64,000 nt of DNA, taken from positions 1-64,000 of the forward strand of contig JRWQ01000006.1 of the NCBI GenBank assembly GCA_000775715.1, written 5' to 3'. Made by a program: the position numbers and the translations under genes. The stretch is from Vibrio tubiashii. Lineage in GTDB: Bacteria; Pseudomonadota; Gammaproteobacteria; Enterobacterales; Vibrionaceae. Below, piece after piece: positions 27,726 through 40,139 of the stretch; positions within the stretch are counted from its first letter, which is position 1; each line of letters opens with the position of its first letter. The notes beneath the pieces are model-generated. The model was not told where the DNA came from and did no database searches. It saw only the letters and a list, made by a program, of their open reading frames with translations.

Positions 27726-30359
27726 TTAGCCTGTATTACGCATACCCGCAGCAATACCCGCAATAGTCACCATTAATGCCTCTTCTAGCTCTGGTGCCGA
27801 CTCTTCGTCTTGGCGAGTACGGTAAAGCAGCTCTGCTTGTAGCATGTTCAATGGCTCTACATAGATATTACGTAGACGAATGGATTCTTGTCCCCAAGGG
27901 TCGCTCTGCATCAAGTTTTCGTTATTTTCTACGTTCAGAACCGACTTGATATCTTTCTGAAGTTGTCCACGGAGACGATCACCCAGCGGTAACAGGTTGG
28001 TGTCAACTAAACGCTCGTCGTAGTAGCGAGAGATTTCCATATTACACTTGGTGTAAACCATCTCTAGCATACCTAGACGAGTCGAGAAGAATGGCCATTC
28101 ACGACACATCTCTTCTAGTAGCGCTTGGTGGCCCTTATCGACAGAGTACTGAATCGCTTCACCTGCACCTAGCCAAGCAGGTAGTACTAGACGGTTCTGA
28201 CTCCAAGAGAAAATCCATGGAATCGCACGTAAGCTTTCTACACCACCGTTCGGATTACGTTTCGCTGGTCGAGAGCCCAGAGGTAGTTTACCTAGCTCTA
28301 GTTCAGGGGTCGCTTGACGGAAGTAAGGAACGAAGTCAGCTTCACCACGAACTACATTGCGGTAGGCTTCGCAGCTTACCTCAGAGAGCACGTTCATTAG
28401 GTCACGCCACTCTTGTTTCGGCTCTGGTGGTGGAAGTAGGTTCGCTTCAAGAATTGCGCTCGCATACAGGCTAAAGCTGTTTACCGCTACTTCAGGTAGG
28501 CCAAGCTTAAAGCGAATCATTTCACCTTGCTCGGTTACACGTAGGCCGCCTTTCAAGCTCTTCGGTGGCTGAGAAAGCAGTGCCGCGTGTGCAGGAGCTC
28601 CGCCACGACCAATCGTACCGCCACGACCGTGGAATAGGGTCAGCTCAACGCCTTCCTCTTCAGCCACTTTAACTAGTGATTCCATTGCATGGTATTGAGC
28701 CCAGCCCGCAGACATAACACCTGCATCTTTGGCGGAGTCTGAGTAACCGATCATCACCATCTGGTGGTTTTGGATAAAGCCACGGTAGAGGTCAATGCCC
28801 ATTAACTGTTTGATAACAGATTCAGCATTGTTCAAGTCATCGAGTGTCTCGAATAATGGACATACATCCATGCGGTAAGGGCAACCTGACTCTTGAAGCA
28901 GCAGGTGAACCGCGAGTACGTCAGAAGCAGTACGAGCCATCGAGATAACATAGGCACCAAACGCTTCACGAGGCTGAGCTGCAACAATACTACAGGTGTC
29001 GAGAACTTCTTGTACGGCCTCTGATGGTTGCCAATCTCTAGGAAGAAGAGGGCGTTTAGAGGCCAGTTCGTTAGTTAAGAAAGCAACTTTATCCTGCTCG
29101 CTCCATTGCTCATAATCGCCAATACCTAGATGACGTGTGAGTTCGGAAAGGACATCTGAGTGGCGCGTGCTCTCTTGGCGGATATCGAGGCGAACCAGAT
29201 GCACACCAAACGCTTTAATACGGCGTAGCGTATCTAACAGTGAACCATCGGCGATGATGCCCATACCACATTCATGCAGAGATTGGTAACAAGCGTAAAG
29301 CGGTTCCCATAGCTGCTCGGCACTTTGCAATGGTGCTTTAACTGCGAGTTTTTGACCGTTAATTTTCGCGTCAAGAATCTCTTTGGTTTCGTTAAGAAGA
29401 GCACGAAGTTCTTTTAGCACTGCGCGGTATGGTTCGTGTTCATCTTCACCTGCTAGAGCACGGACTGCATCGTTGCACTGCGTCATCGACAGTTCGCTAA
29501 CTAGCTCGTTGATGTCGTTGAGGTAAAGGTCAGCCGCCTTCCAACGTGAAAGCAGTAAAACTTCGCGGGTAATGGTGTGGGTGACAAATGGGTTGCCGTC
29601 GCGGTCACCGCCCATCCAAGATGAGAAGTGTACAGGTCGCGCATCAATCGGTAGACCTTCACCGAGGTAACCCTCAAGACGCTGGTCAAGCTCACGTAGG
29701 AAGTCAGGTACCGCTTCCCACAGTGAATTTTCAACAACCGCAAAGCCCCATTTAGCTTCATCAAGTGGTGTAGGACGCTGTTTACGAATCGTGTCTGAGT
29801 GCCAGCTTTGAGCGATAAGTTGCTCAAGTCGACGTTCTGTTTTCTGGCGCTCTTTAGGTGAGAGATCACCCAGTTCCAATTTAGACAAGCACTTGTTGAT
29901 CTTCACCAACTTGTGGATCATGGTGCGACGAGTAATCTCAGTCGGGTGGGCTGTTAGCACCAGTTCAATGTTAAGGTCGCGAACGGCTTGTGCAGTATCT
30001 AGCTTGCTAATGTCATTTTGAGCAAGCTTAGAGAATAGTGAATTAATCGCGTCTGGTTCGCAAACGTGAGCGTCACAATGGCGAGAGATAGTATGGTACT
30101 GCTCCGCCATATTGGTTAGGTTTAGAAATTGGTTAAATGCATGAGCCACTGGAGTGAGTTGCTCATTAGGCAGGCTTTTAATTTCATCAATCAAGCTATC
30201 TCGATCTTGTTGATTGCCTGCGAGGGCGGACTTAGAGAGTTTACGAATCGTTTCTACTTTCTCTAGAAGTTCTTCACCATGGGCGTCCTTGATGGTGTTG
30301 CCGAGCAAGTGTCCTAACATGCTCACATTACTTCTGAGCGCAGAGTATTTCTCGTTCAT
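27726..30359 (-). CDS. ppc: Phosphoenolpyruvate carboxylase
   Basis: 877 residues. Carboxylates PEP to oxaloacetate, refilling the TCA cycle. Catalytic motifs: [13 protein letters not shown] with the essential His, [10 protein letters not shown], and [14 protein letters not shown]; the C-terminus ends in the conserved MRNTG. Two in-frame ATGs lie 6 nt apart; AGGCAGG touches the first (30365) and is well spaced for the second (30359), which also matches the family start [16 protein letters not shown]. Monocistronic between an intergenic repeat island and its own terminator. Confidence 0.96.
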   Translation of the reverse strand: MNEKYSALRSNVSMLGHLLGNTIKDAHGEELLEKVETIRKLSKSALAGNQQDRDSLIDEIKSLPNEQLTPVAHAFNQFLNLTNMAEQYHTISRHCDAHVCEPDAINSLFSKLAQNDISKLDTAQAVRDLNIELVLTAHPTEITRRTMIHKLVKINKCLSKLELGDLSPKERQKTERRLEQLIAQSWHSDTIRKQRPTPLDEAKWGFAVVENSLWEAVPDFLRELDQRLEGYLGEGLPIDARPVHFSSWMGGDRDGNPFVTHTITREVLLLSRWKAADLYLNDINELVSELSMTQCNDAVRALAGEDEHEPYRAVLKELRALLNETKEILDAKINGQKLAVKAPLQSAEQLWEPLYACYQSLHECGMGIIADGSLLDTLRRIKAFGVHLVRLDIRQESTRHSDVLSELTRHLGIGDYEQWSEQDKVAFLTNELASKRPLLPRDWQPSEAVQEVLDTCSIVAAQPREAFGAYVISMARTASDVLAVHLLLQESGCPYRMDVCPLFETLDDLNNAESVIKQLMGIDLYRGFIQNHQMVMIGYSDSAKDAGVMSAGWAQYHAMESLVKVAEEEGVELTLFHGRGGTIGRGGAPAHAALLSQPPKSLKGGLRVTEQGEMIRFKLGLPEVAVNSFSLYASAILEANLLPPPEPKQEWRDLMNVLSEVSCEAYRNVVRGEADFVPYFRQATPELELGKLPLGSRPAKRNPNGGVESLRAIPWIFSWSQNRLVLPAWLGAGEAIQYSVDKGHQALLEEMCREWPFFSTRLGMLEMVYTKCNMEISRYYDERLVDTNLLPLGDRLRGQLQKDIKSVLNVENNENLMQSDPWGQESIRLRNIYVEPLNMLQAELLYRTRQDEESAPELEEALMVTIAGIAAGMRNTG

Positions 30360-30654
30360 TGTCATCCTGCCTTGTAAAAAAATTACATCCGATGTTTCTT
30401 TGATTAGGACAACAATCTAGCGAAAAATATTGCCTCGAGTCAAATACTGTAGGCTAAGTTTGCAATAATTGTGCAAATGGATGTAACGCATTGCATACAG
30501 GCTTTATGACTAATTATGTTGAAAGTTTATTACAGAATGAGAGAGAAACGGACTTCGTCTTATGGAAAGCGAGAACGGGCTGTGCCCTATGGAACGCTGC
30601 GCTCTTGGAATGTGGGCTCGGTTTTGCCTTTTGAGTTCGGGAGAACTTGTTATT

Positions 30655-30756
30655 CCATAGAGTGACGAAGGAGCGAGTAGGGAATCTCTTTGGATTCTTG
30701 GTTTACTTTGGGAGAGCCCCAACTTACTCGTACCTCGTTCTTGAGGATGACAGCTT
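30655..30756. repeat. Second intergenic repeat type (first copy)
   Basis: GAGTGACGAAGGAGCGAGTA and GGGAATCTC, then TACCTCGTTCTTGAGGATGA. Words of this block (GAGATCCCTAACTCGGTCGT, CTTGAGGATGAC) recur at 54208-54256, also beside a REP-like unit. Confidence 0.55.
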
Positions 30757-30764
30757 ATTGAAAC

Positions 30765-30793
30765 AAAAAGGGTTGGCGTAATACGCCAACCCT
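30765..30793 (-). terminator. Terminator of argE
   Basis: AGGGTTGGCG / CGCCAACCCT stem followed on the - strand by TTTTGTTT. It is 77 nt after the argE stop, with repeat island DNA in between. Confidence 0.8.
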
Positions 30794-30869
30794 CCGAAAA
30801 CTCCTAGCTCTCCATAGGGCGTAGCCCGTTCCCGCATCCTTCACTCCGAAGCAAAGCGTTTGAGCTCAT

Positions 30870-32006
30870 TTAAAAACAATACTTATGCATCGCTTTTGAC
30901 AGAACATCGATGGTTGGGTCGATGAACTCAAAAGCCAAGAACTCATCTGGCTGGTGGGCTTGATCAATTGAACCCGGGCCAAGTACAAGCGTAGGGCATA
31001 GCTGTTGCAGGAAAGGTGCCTCGGTGCAGTAGTTGACGGTTTCTGAGCCGATACCACATATCTCTTCAACGCCACCAATGAAAGGGTGGTCATGTTGGCA
31101 CTCGTAACCAGGGATAGGTTCATGCAAAGGTGTAATAGAGATTCGATCTGGCCATTTCGCTTCGACTTCTTTCAGTGCTCCACGCAGCATGTTGTCGAGG
31201 CCGTCAAGGCTGATACCTGGCAGGGGACGAACATCATAGTGCAGTTCACAGCAGCCACAGATGCGGTTGGCACTGTCGCCACCATGAATATGGCCTAGGT
31301 TGAGTGTTGGGCTAGGGATGGCAAACCCTGGGTGGTGATACTCTTTAATAAGCTTGTCACGCAGTTGCATTAAGGCAAACAACACTTCATGCATGATCTC
31401 AATGGCATTCACCCCTAACGCCGGGTCGGAAGAGTGACCAGATTTACCTGTTACCCGTACAGCGTTGGCAACATGTCCTTTGTGACCTCGGATTGGTACT
31501 AAGCTTGTTGGTTCGCCAATGATGCAGTAGTCAGGTTGAAACGGCGCATTTTCGGTAAAGTGGCGAGCGCCGAGCATGGTGGTTTCTTCATCGCAAGTGG
31601 CTAATACGTACAGCGGTTTGGTCTGTTTGCTCCAGTCAACTTTCTTTACTGCCTCTATAACAAACGCAAAAAAGCCCTTCATATCTGCAGTACCTAAACC
31701 GTAAAAGCGATTGTTCGCCTCGGTTAACGCGTGAGGCTCGAAGTTCCAACGACCTTCATCATAGGGAACGGTATCGCTGTGCCCTGCAAGCAGTAATCCT
31801 CCCTCTCCTGAACCTTTTTTGGCAATTAGGTTAAATTTTCCTGCTTCTACTTCAGTTAGATTCACTTCAAAGCCAACGTCTTTCAGCCAAGTCGCTAACT
31901 TTTCAATCACTTTTGCATTGCCTTCGTCCCAACTGGAATCTGTTGAGCTAATAGATGACGTAGAAATTAGGCCGCGATAGACCTCTATAAAGCTTGGTAA
32001 TTGCAT
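30870..32006 (-). CDS. argE: Acetylornithine deacetylase
   Basis: 378 residues. M20-family metallohydrolase that frees ornithine from N-acetylornithine. Zinc-ligand motifs: [11 protein letters not shown] (His), GTADMKGFF (Asp) and [10 protein letters not shown] (catalytic Glu and ligand Glu). Divergent from argC across a 152-nt gap that holds ARG boxes, so ArgR repression of both directions is likely. Confidence 0.97.
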   Translation of the reverse strand: MQLPSFIEVYRGLISTSSISSTDSSWDEGNAKVIEKLATWLKDVGFEVNLTEVEAGKFNLIAKKGSGEGGLLLAGHSDTVPYDEGRWNFEPHALTEANNRFYGLGTADMKGFFAFVIEAVKKVDWSKQTKPLYVLATCDEETTMLGARHFTENAPFQPDYCIIGEPTSLVPIRGHKGHVANAVRVTGKSGHSSDPALGVNAIEIMHEVLFALMQLRDKLIKEYHHPGFAIPSPTLNLGHIHGGDSANRICGCCELHYDVRPLPGISLDGLDNMLRGALKEVEAKWPDRISITPLHEPIPGYECQHDHPFIGGVEEICGIGSETVNYCTEAPFLQQLCPTLVLGPGSIDQAHQPDEFLAFEFIDPTIDVLSKAMHKYCF

Positions 32007-32071
32007 TTTAGATCACATTCCCTGTTGACAGAGTTCAGTTAAGAAGGTAAAACACATATTAAATCACTTTT

Positions 32072-32111
32072 ATTGAATAAAAAACCAATTAAAGCTGAAT
32101 ATTTTAAATTT
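32072..32111. promoter_or_regulatory. ARG box pair between argE and argC
   Basis: ATTGAATAAAAAACCAAT (32072-32089) and GCTGAATATTTTAAATTT (32094-32111) match the left TGAAT half of the ArgR consensus and its AT-rich centre; the right half of the second is weak. Tandem spacing is close to the usual 21 bp. Confidence 0.65.
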
Positions 32112-32158
32112 ATAATCACTCAGAGAGTGATGCTTTTGAAACGAAATGGATGTCTGAA

Positions 32159-33163
32159 ATGCTCAAAACCACAATCATAGGCGCAAGCGGTTATACCGGA
32201 GCAGAGCTTGCTTTGATGGTACATAAACACCCTGAACTAACGCTATCAGGTTTGTATGTGTCCGCCAATAGCCTAGATGCAGGTAAAGACATCGCGCAGC
32301 TTCACGGCAAACTTGCAGGGATTATTAGTCAGTCTGTTCTACCCCTAAAAGATGTCGACACGGTTGCTCAGCAAAGTGATGTGGTGTTTTTGGCGACAGC
32401 TCATGAGGTAAGCCACGACCTTGCTCCTCAGTTTCTAGCCCAAGGTTGTCAGGTATTCGATCTATCTGGTGCGTTTCGAGTTAAAAAACATGGCTTCTAC
32501 AACCAGTTTTACGGCTTTGAGCATCAACATGAAGCTTGGTTAGATAACTCAGTATACGGCTTAGCAGAGTGGAACGCAGAAGGGATCAAGCAGTGTCAAT
32601 TGGTTGCGGTGGCGGGTTGTTACCCAACAGCCTCGCAGTTGGCGATTAAGCCGCTTATTGAAGCGGGTCTGGTTGATAGAACTCAGTGGCCTGTTATCAA
32701 CGCAACCAGCGGTGTATCTGGCGCAGGTAGAAAAGCGTCTATGATCAATAGTTTTTGCGAAGTGAGTCTCCAGCCTTATGGAGTATTTAACCATCGTCAT
32801 CAGCCAGAGATCGTTAGCCATCTAGGTACTGACGTTATTTTCACTCCGCATCTTGGTAATTTTAAGCGCGGCATTTTAGCCACGATTACTATGAAGTTAG
32901 CGCCAGGTGCGTCAGAACAACAAGTCGCAGAAGCGTTTAACGCAGCTTATCAAAACAAACCAGCAGTACGCCTTTTAGAGTCTGCACTGCCGACAATTCA
33001 AAATGTTGAGAATACCCCTTTCTGCGATATTGGCTGGAAGGTTCAAGGCGAGCACATCATCGTGGTATCAGCGATAGATAACTTGCTAAAAGGTGCATCA
33101 AGTCAAGCGATGCAATGTTTAAACATCCACTACGGATTTCCAGAATTGACTGCTCTGGTTTAA
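32159..33163 (+). CDS. argC: N-acetyl-gamma-glutamyl-phosphate reductase
   Basis: 334 residues. Reduces N-acetylglutamyl phosphate with NADPH. N-terminal [10 protein letters not shown] binds the cofactor; the catalytic Cys is in [15 protein letters not shown] chose ATG 32159 ([14 protein letters not shown]) because GGA at 32148-32150 is correctly spaced for it; ATG 32150 would add MSE. First gene of the arg cluster, 21 nt before argB. Confidence 0.95.
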   Translation: MLKTTIIGASGYTGAELALMVHKHPELTLSGLYVSANSLDAGKDIAQLHGKLAGIISQSVLPLKDVDTVAQQSDVVFLATAHEVSHDLAPQFLAQGCQVFDLSGAFRVKKHGFYNQFYGFEHQHEAWLDNSVYGLAEWNAEGIKQCQLVAVAGCYPTASQLAIKPLIEAGLVDRTQWPVINATSGVSGAGRKASMINSFCEVSLQPYGVFNHRHQPEIVSHLGTDVIFTPHLGNFKRGILATITMKLAPGASEQQVAEAFNAAYQNKPAVRLLESALPTIQNVENTPFCDIGWKVQGEHIIVVSAIDNLLKGASSQAMQCLNIHYGFPELTALV

Positions 33164-33184
33164 TCGAGCAGGGAAGGAAAAGTA

Positions 33185-33976
33185 ATGACAGATAACAAAC
33201 TAACTCCATTAGTGATCAAATTAGGCGGTGCTGCACTGTCTTGCACTGAGACTTTAAGCCAAGTATTCGGAGCCATTGCCCAGTACCAAACGCAAGCTCA
33301 GCGACGAATTGTGATCGTTCACGGTGGAGGTTATCTGGTGGACGATCTAATGGCACAACTACAACTTGAGACGGTTAAAAAAGACGGTCTTCGAGTGACG
33401 CCTTACGAGCAAATCCCACTAATTGTCGGAGCGCTTGCAGGGACAGCAAACAAAATGCTTCAAGGTCAAGCAGTGAAAGATGGCCTAAATGCAGTCGGTT
33501 TGAGCTTAGCTGATGGTGGTCTTTGCCACGTTTCAGAGCTTGATCCGGAACTTGGAGCGGTAGGGCAAGCAACACCGGGTGATTCAACTGTGTTGCAAGC
33601 TATTTTACAAACGGGTGCGTTACCGATTGTCAGCTCAATCGGTTTGACTGAAAAGGGTCAAATGATGAACGTCAATGCTGATCAAGCTGCAGTGGCAGTG
33701 GCAGGAGCATTGGATGCTGAACTGGTTCTACTTTCAGATGTTAGCGGTGTTTTGGATGGCAAAGGTCACTTAATTAAGACCCTTAACGAAAGCCAAGCAC
33801 AGAGCCTTATCAACGGTAAGGTCATCACGGATGGCATGATCGTCAAGGTGAATGCCGCTCTGGAAGCAGCCAATGACTTAGGTCGCCCAATTGAAGTAGC
33901 AACATGGCGTTACCCAGAAAAGCTGGCCGAGCTATTTGCCGGAAACAGTATTGGTACCCAGTTCTTGCCTAAGTAA
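33185..33976 (+). CDS. argB: Acetylglutamate kinase
   Basis: 263 residues. Phosphorylates N-acetylglutamate. Amino-acid-kinase motifs: KLGGAAL at the N-terminus, [12 protein letters not shown], and [15 protein letters not shown]. An AGGAAAAGTA site precedes the ATG. Cotranscribed with argC; argG follows after 113 nt. Confidence 0.97.
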   Translation: MTDNKLTPLVIKLGGAALSCTETLSQVFGAIAQYQTQAQRRIVIVHGGGYLVDDLMAQLQLETVKKDGLRVTPYEQIPLIVGALAGTANKMLQGQAVKDGLNAVGLSLADGGLCHVSELDPELGAVGQATPGDSTVLQAILQTGALPIVSSIGLTEKGQMMNVNADQAAVAVAGALDAELVLLSDVSGVLDGKGHLIKTLNESQAQSLINGKVITDGMIVKVNAALEAANDLGRPIEVATWRYPEKLAELFAGNSIGTQFLPK

Positions 33977-34089
33977 TTGAACCGAGAGAATTTGAACTCA
34001 GTGTACTAAGCAGTGAGTGAAGAAAAAATAAATGGAAGTAACCCGCAGCACTGACCGCCACGCGCAGCGCCGGGATTAGGAGAAGTAAA

Positions 34090-35304
34090 ATGAGCAAAGT
34101 TAACGTAAATAAAGTAGTTGTCGCATACTCTGGCGGTCTGGATACATCAGTAATCATTCCATGGCTAAAAGAGAACTATGATTGTGAAGTGGTTGCATTC
34201 GTTGCTGATGTTGGCCAGGGCGAAGAAGAGCTAGCGGGAATCGAAGAGAAAGCCAAAGCTTCTGGTGCATCTGAGTGTTACATTGCGGACCTGAAAGAAG
34301 AGATGGTTGCTGACTACATCTACCCTACGCTAAAAACAGGCGCGTACTACGAAGGTAAGTACTTACTAGGTACTTCTATGGCACGTCCTATCATTGCTAA
34401 AGCGCAGGTTGAAGTTGCACGTAAAGTGGGTGCCGATGCGCTGTGTCACGGTTGTACCGGTAAAGGTAACGACCAGGTGCGTTTTGAAGGGGCATTTGCT
34501 GCGCTAGCACCAGATCTACATGTTATTGCACCTTGGCGTGAGTGGGATTTAGTAAGCCGTGAAGAGTGTCTTGATTATCTAGCAGAGCGCAACATTCCAT
34601 GTACAGCTTCGCTGACGAAAATTTATTCACGTGACGCGAACGCATGGCACATCTCTACTGAAGGGGGTGTATTAGAAGATACTTGGAATGCGCCAAATGA
34701 TGATTGCTGGGCATGGACAGTTGATCCGGAACAGGCTCCTGACCAAGCGGAATTCGTTACGCTAAAAGTTGAAAAAGGCGCTGTGGTTGCGGTTGATGGC
34801 GAACAGATGACACCATATAACGCACTGGTTTACCTAAATGAGAAAGGCGTTAAGCACGGTGTTGGTCGTATTGATATCGTTGAAAACCGTCTGGTTGGTA
34901 TGAAGTCTCGTGGTTGCTACGAAACTCCAGGAGGCACCATCATGATGGAAGCGCTTCGTGCAGTAGAGCAACTTGTTCTGGATAAAACGGCATTTGAGTT
35001 TCGTGAAGAGCTAGGCGTTAAGGCCTCTCACTTAGTCTACGATGGCCGTTGGTTCACTCCGCTGTGTAAATCTATTTTGGCGGCATCAGAAGAGTTGGCT
35101 CAAGATGTGAATGGTGAGGTGGTTGTTAAGCTATATAAAGGTCATGCTATCGTTACTCAGAAACGTTCTGACAATAGCTTGTACTGTGAAGAGTTCGCCA
35201 CATTCGGTGAAGATGAAGTTTACGATCAAAGCCATGCAGAAGGCTTCATCCGCTTGTACTCACTATCAAGCCGTATTCGTGCCTTGAAGAGTCAGAAAAA
35301 ATAG
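34090..35304 (+). CDS. argG: Argininosuccinate synthase
   Basis: 404 residues, the type I length. Joins citrulline and aspartate using ATP. The PP-loop is [11 protein letters not shown] (residues about 11-20), with [13 protein letters not shown] and the [11 protein letters not shown] region. It has a strong AGGAG site. A terminator follows it, so argH is a separate unit. Confidence 0.97.
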   Translation: MSKVNVNKVVVAYSGGLDTSVIIPWLKENYDCEVVAFVADVGQGEEELAGIEEKAKASGASECYIADLKEEMVADYIYPTLKTGAYYEGKYLLGTSMARPIIAKAQVEVARKVGADALCHGCTGKGNDQVRFEGAFAALAPDLHVIAPWREWDLVSREECLDYLAERNIPCTASLTKIYSRDANAWHISTEGGVLEDTWNAPNDDCWAWTVDPEQAPDQAEFVTLKVEKGAVVAVDGEQMTPYNALVYLNEKGVKHGVGRIDIVENRLVGMKSRGCYETPGGTIMMEALRAVEQLVLDKTAFEFREELGVKASHLVYDGRWFTPLCKSILAASEELAQDVNGEVVVKLYKGHAIVTQKRSDNSLYCEEFATFGEDEVYDQSHAEGFIRLYSLSSRIRALKSQKK

Positions 35305-35326
35305 TCATATTTGGCTCTAAGTAAAC

Positions 35327-35360
35327 AGCCCACTCAATTACTTGAGTGGGCTTTTTCTTT
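35327..35360 (+). terminator. Terminator of argCBG
   Basis: 11-bp perfect stem AGCCCACTCAA / TTGAGTGGGCT with TTAC loop, followed by T4CT3. Confidence 0.92.
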
Positions 35361-35391
35361 TCTTAATCAGGATAACGCTAGCTAAAGCTGT

Positions 35392-35430
35392 GGTGAATAA
35401 ATATGTTAAAAAAGTGAATTAATACTTTAT
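35392..35430. promoter_or_regulatory. Tandem ARG boxes upstream of argH(A)
   Basis: Two 18-mers, at 35392-35409 (GGTGAATAAATATGTTAA) and 35413-35430 (AGTGAATTAATACTTTAT), are exactly 21 bp apart, the canonical ArgR arrangement. They lie 120-160 nt before the argH ATG. Confidence 0.72.
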
Positions 35431-35532
35431 TTTTGTTCTGTTTTACCGTAACTTTGGATCATCATACAATACTGTACTTAATTCAGAGTTCATCACAGCA
35501 ATTATATGACTCAGCACAACGAGTGAGCATAG

Positions 35533-37425
<1,893 letters not shown>

Positions 37426-37541
37426 GTGATTGAATTTTATATCCCCAAAAAAAGATCAAAAAAGATCGACTATTTGCGGAACTAATAAGGGAAAGCTCGG
37501 TCTATTAAAGTACCACTGCTTTTTCTTAGAAGAATCTAAGA

Positions 37542-37580
37542 AGGCCCCAAAACCGAATTATTGGTTTTGGGGCTTTTTTC
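37542..37580 (+). terminator. Terminator of argH(A), overlapping the 3' end of the convergent gene
   Basis: Stem GCCCCAAAACC / GGTTTTGGGGC with an 8-nt loop and T6 on the + strand. The right arm lies within the last codons of the - strand DUF3624 gene, whose stop codon is in the loop. Confidence 0.88.
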
Positions 37581-37827
37581 TTTTATTGCGCTTTCGCCAT
37601 GGAAAGATAACAAATCGCATCCATAGATGGAGAAACAGCAAGCCATTGAAGGCAAAACCCGCCATGATTAGTGCGATGGATTCGATACTTTGAGGATTAT
37701 CTCGAAAAGCAAACCACCAAATGATCCAACACAGCACCGACAGTACAGTGAGTTGATCCATACAGCGTTGGCAACGGCCAATTTTCTTCCAAAACCAGTC
37801 GTTATTTTTACAGTATTTACATGTCAT
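37558..37827 (-). CDS. DUF3624 family small membrane protein
   Basis: 89 residues. An N-terminal zinc-ribbon-like pair of CxxC motifs (MTCKYCKNND, RCQRCMDQ) is followed by two membrane helices (about 26-42 and 50-72) and a basic Lys/Arg tail. I recognise it as the Vibrio family DUF3624; its function is not known. It is convergent with argH(A) and its C-terminal codons are part of the argH terminator hairpin. A gene for a RidA-like protein is divergent 64 nt away. Confidence 0.8.
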   Translation of the reverse strand: MTCKYCKNNDWFWKKIGRCQRCMDQLTVLSVLCWIIWWFAFRDNPQSIESIALIMAGFAFNGLLFLHLWMRFVIFPWRKRNKRKKPQNQ

Positions 37828-37891
37828 GGAGGCAGTGAATTGGTAAGATACGAGGTCTTAGCATATCTCAAATAGCGTGAAAGTGATAAAA

Positions 37892-38239
37892 ATGATCGAA
37901 CGTCAACAAACCAAACAGCGTATGAGCCGCATTGTAAAGCACAATGGCACTATCTACCTATGTGGCCAAGTTTGTGCAGATGCAACCAAAGATATTACAG
38001 AGCAGACTCAAACTATGTTGGATAAGGTTGAAAAACTGCTGCTAGAAGCAGGCAGTGACAAAGAGCATATGCTTTCAGCGACCATCTATCTTAAGGATAT
38101 GAAAGACTTCCAACAAATGAATGCCGTATGGGACGCGTGGGTTCCAGAAGGTCATGCGCCTGCACGTGCCTGTGTGACAGCTGATATGGCGCGTGAAGCA
38201 CTCTTGGTTGAAATTTCTGTGATTGCAGCAGAGAAGTAA
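37892..38239 (+). CDS. RidA/YjgF-family protein
   Basis: 115 residues. RidA-type enamine/imine deaminase fold: [10 protein letters not shown] near the N-terminus and [22 protein letters not shown] at the C-terminus. The Arg of PARACV corresponds to the substrate-binding Arg of RidA; the subfamily may differ from canonical RidA (which has PAR-xxxxV-xxLP) because LP is replaced by DM. The ATG at 37892 is preferred to GTG 37877. Monocistronic with its own terminator. Confidence 0.85.
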   Translation: MIERQQTKQRMSRIVKHNGTIYLCGQVCADATKDITEQTQTMLDKVEKLLLEAGSDKEHMLSATIYLKDMKDFQQMNAVWDAWVPEGHAPARACVTADMAREALLVEISVIAAEK

Positions 38240-38250
38240 ACCTCTAGAAA

Positions 38251-38280
38251 TTAAAAACGAGCCGTGTGGCTCGTTTTTTT
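38251..38280 (+). terminator. Terminator of the RidA-like gene
   Basis: AAAACGAGCC / GGCTCGTTTT stem, GTGT loop, T7 on the + strand; also able to act for the convergent prx5/grx gene. Confidence 0.93.
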
Positions 38281-38298
38281 GATTATTCGCTAGTGGAA

Positions 38299-39027
38299 TT
38301 AGGCCAAATAAGTTTCTAGCTCTTCACTGCCCCCAATGTGCTTACCACCGATAAATACCTGCGGCACTGTTGTGCGACCAGAAATAGCACGTAGGCTCAC
38401 AGTCGTCGCATCTTGTCCTAGAATCACTTCCTCGTATTGAAGACCGTGATCAATCAGTGTCTGCTTGGCTTTAACACAGAATGGGCAGCCTGGTTTGGTA
38501 AAGACAGTGATCGATTCTTGAGTTTTATAGTTCGGTGCAACGTACTTCAGCATAGTATCGGCATCCGACACTTTGAACGGGTCGCCCGGCTCGTTTGGCT
38601 CAACGAACATTTTCTCTACCACCCCATTTTTCACCAGCATGCTGTAGCGCCACGAACGCTTGCCAAAGCCTAGGTCGTTTTTGTCTACTAGCATGCCCAT
38701 TCCATCGGTGAATTCACCGTTACCATCTGGAATAAAGGTAATGTTCTCTGCTTCTTGGTCTGCTTTCCAGGCGTTCATTACAAAGGTGTCGTTGACCGAC
38801 ATACAGATAATCTCATCAACGCCATGCTCTTTGAATACCGAAAATAGCTCGTTGTAGCGCGGTAGGTGGCTTGATGAACAGGTTGGAGTGAAAGCGCCTG
38901 GCAAGCTAAACACAATCACGGTTTTGTCCTTGAATAAGTCATCACTCGTGATGTTAACCCAAGCGTCACCTTGGCGGGTAGGGAATGTAACCTGAGGTAC
39001 GTTTTGGTTCTCTTTCGATGCAAACAT
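38299..39027 (-). CDS. Hybrid peroxiredoxin 5 / glutaredoxin
   Basis: 242 residues. Residues 1-165 are a Prx5-type peroxiredoxin ([14 protein letters not shown] with the peroxidatic Cys); residues about 170-242 are a glutaredoxin ([12 protein letters not shown] active site, [14 protein letters not shown]). The glutathione-dependent hybrid reduces hydroperoxides, as shown for the Haemophilus homologue. The ATG at 39027 follows AAGGAAATT; an in-frame upstream extension of 29 residues is not conserved. Divergent from oxyR, so control by OxyR is plausible. Confidence 0.95.
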   Translation of the reverse strand: MFASKENQNVPQVTFPTRQGDAWVNITSDDLFKDKTVIVFSLPGAFTPTCSSSHLPRYNELFSVFKEHGVDEIICMSVNDTFVMNAWKADQEAENITFIPDGNGEFTDGMGMLVDKNDLGFGKRSWRYSMLVKNGVVEKMFVEPNEPGDPFKVSDADTMLKYVAPNYKTQESITVFTKPGCPFCVKAKQTLIDHGLQYEEVILGQDATTVSLRAISGRTTVPQVFIGGKHIGGSEELETYLA

Positions 39028-39157
39028 AATAATTTCCTTAAATTGGATTTTTGATTTTGTTGCTGAGCTTATAGTTGTATACGCTTCGCTCTGCTTTGTT
39101 GCAACCATTATCAAAGAAACTCTTTGATAGCTCTAATCGTTTAATGTTATGGTTTTG

Positions 39158-39172
39158 ATAGGTAATTTCTAT
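39158..39172. promoter_or_regulatory. Candidate OxyR site between prx5/grx and oxyR
   Basis: ATAGGTAATTTCTAT fits ATAG-N7-CTAT of the OxyR half operator. A weaker second element starts at 39127 (ATAGCTCTAATCGTT), three helical turns away. It is 25 nt before the oxyR start codon. Confidence 0.5.
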
Positions 39173-39196
39173 CATTGAAGATGGAGAGCAAAGAGA

Positions 39197-40087
39197 GTGA
39201 ATATTCGAGATTTTGAGTACTTAGTCGCGTTGGCTGAGCATAAACATTTCCGCAAAGCTGCTGAGGCTTGTTTCGTCAGCCAACCCACCCTGAGCGGTCA
39301 GATTCGTAAGTTAGAGGAAGAGCTAGGTACAGCTCTGCTTGAGCGAAGTAGCCGTCGGGTACTGTTTACCGAGGCAGGTTTGCAGTTGGTTGATCAAGCT
39401 AAATGTATTTTATCGGAAATCAAAACCTTTAAAGATATGGCGAGTGGCCAAGCGGGTGATATGGTAGGGCCGATGCATATCGGTTTTATACCTACGGTCG
39501 GTCCTTATCTACTACCGAAAATTATCCCTATGCTTAAAGAAGCGTTTCCTGAGTTAGAGCTGTTTCTGCATGAGGCGCAAACTCATCAGTTAGTACGTCA
39601 ACTGGAAGAGGGAAAACTCGATTGCTTGGTGCTGGCGTCCGTGGCAGAAACCGCCCCTTTCAAAGAGATTGAAGTATATAACGAGCCGTTGAGCCTTGCG
39701 GTGCCATGTGATCATGAGTGGGCTCAATTAGATCACGTCGATATGCTCGAACTTAATGGCAGAACTGTACTTGCTTTAGGAGATGGGCACTGCTTGAGGG
39801 ACCAAGCTTTGGGCTTTTGTTTCGCCGCAGGTGCTCAGGATGATGAACGTTTTAAAGCAACGAGCTTAGAAACACTGCGTAACATGGTAGCCGCTGGAGC
39901 TGGGATTACTTTGTTACCTGAACTGTCAGTGCCGAAAGAGAAACAGAAAGATGGTGTATGCTATGTGCCCGCGACCAACCCTGTCCCATCGAGAAGTATT
40001 GTGTTGGCTTATCGTCCCGGCTCACCACTAAGAGCGCGGTTTGAACAATTGGCACAAGCGATTAAGTCTCACCTAGAAACAAAGTAA
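39197..40087 (+). CDS. oxyR: Hydrogen peroxide-sensing LysR-type regulator OxyR
   Basis: 296 residues. N-terminal LysR helix-turn-helix (ACFVSQPTLSGQIRKLEEEL). The redox pair sits in GHCLRDQALGFC; by ungapped comparison with E. coli these are Cys199 and Cys208, so disulfide sensing is intact. GTG start at 39197 gives the conserved MNIRDFEYLVALAEH. Followed by a strong terminator and convergent mrcA. Confidence 0.96.
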   Translation: MNIRDFEYLVALAEHKHFRKAAEACFVSQPTLSGQIRKLEEELGTALLERSSRRVLFTEAGLQLVDQAKCILSEIKTFKDMASGQAGDMVGPMHIGFIPTVGPYLLPKIIPMLKEAFPELELFLHEAQTHQLVRQLEEGKLDCLVLASVAETAPFKEIEVYNEPLSLAVPCDHEWAQLDHVDMLELNGRTVLALGDGHCLRDQALGFCFAAGAQDDERFKATSLETLRNMVAAGAGITLLPELSVPKEKQKDGVCYVPATNPVPSRSIVLAYRPGSPLRARFEQLAQAIKSHLETK

Positions 40088-40100
40088 TCGACGCCAATGA

Positions 40101-40131
40101 AAAGAGGCTGATGTTTTCATCAGCCTCGTTT
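40101..40131 (+). terminator. Terminator of oxyR
   Basis: 10-bp stem GAGGCTGATG / CATCAGCCTC with a TTTT loop; a short T-rich tail follows. Confidence 0.8.
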
Positions 40132-40139
40132 CGTTCTGT

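Larger units (their letters stand above)
30545..30860. repeat. REP-like intergenic element, island C (inverted arrangement)
   Basis: Two + units (30545-30565 and 30572-30608, ACGGACTTCGTCT and AACGGGCTGTGCCCTATGGA) face a - strand unit at 30811-30860 (CCATAGGGCGTAGCCCGTTC ... GCAAAGCGTT). Between them are a second repeat type and the argE terminator. Confidence 0.78.
30360..30869. other. ppc-argE intergenic region with repeats (about 510 bp)
   Basis: Contains the ppc promoter side (30360-30540, nothing nameable), the REP-like island C, a second repeat type, and the argE terminator. No ORF in it has family features. Confidence 0.6.

Noticed and set aside
28091..28474. 127-codon frame antisense to ppc
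   Set aside because: Lies fully inside ppc and shows no domain signature.
37430..37693. 87-codon plus-strand frame after argH
   Set aside because: Antisense to the DUF3624 gene and crosses the argH terminator; Lys/Arg-rich shadow.
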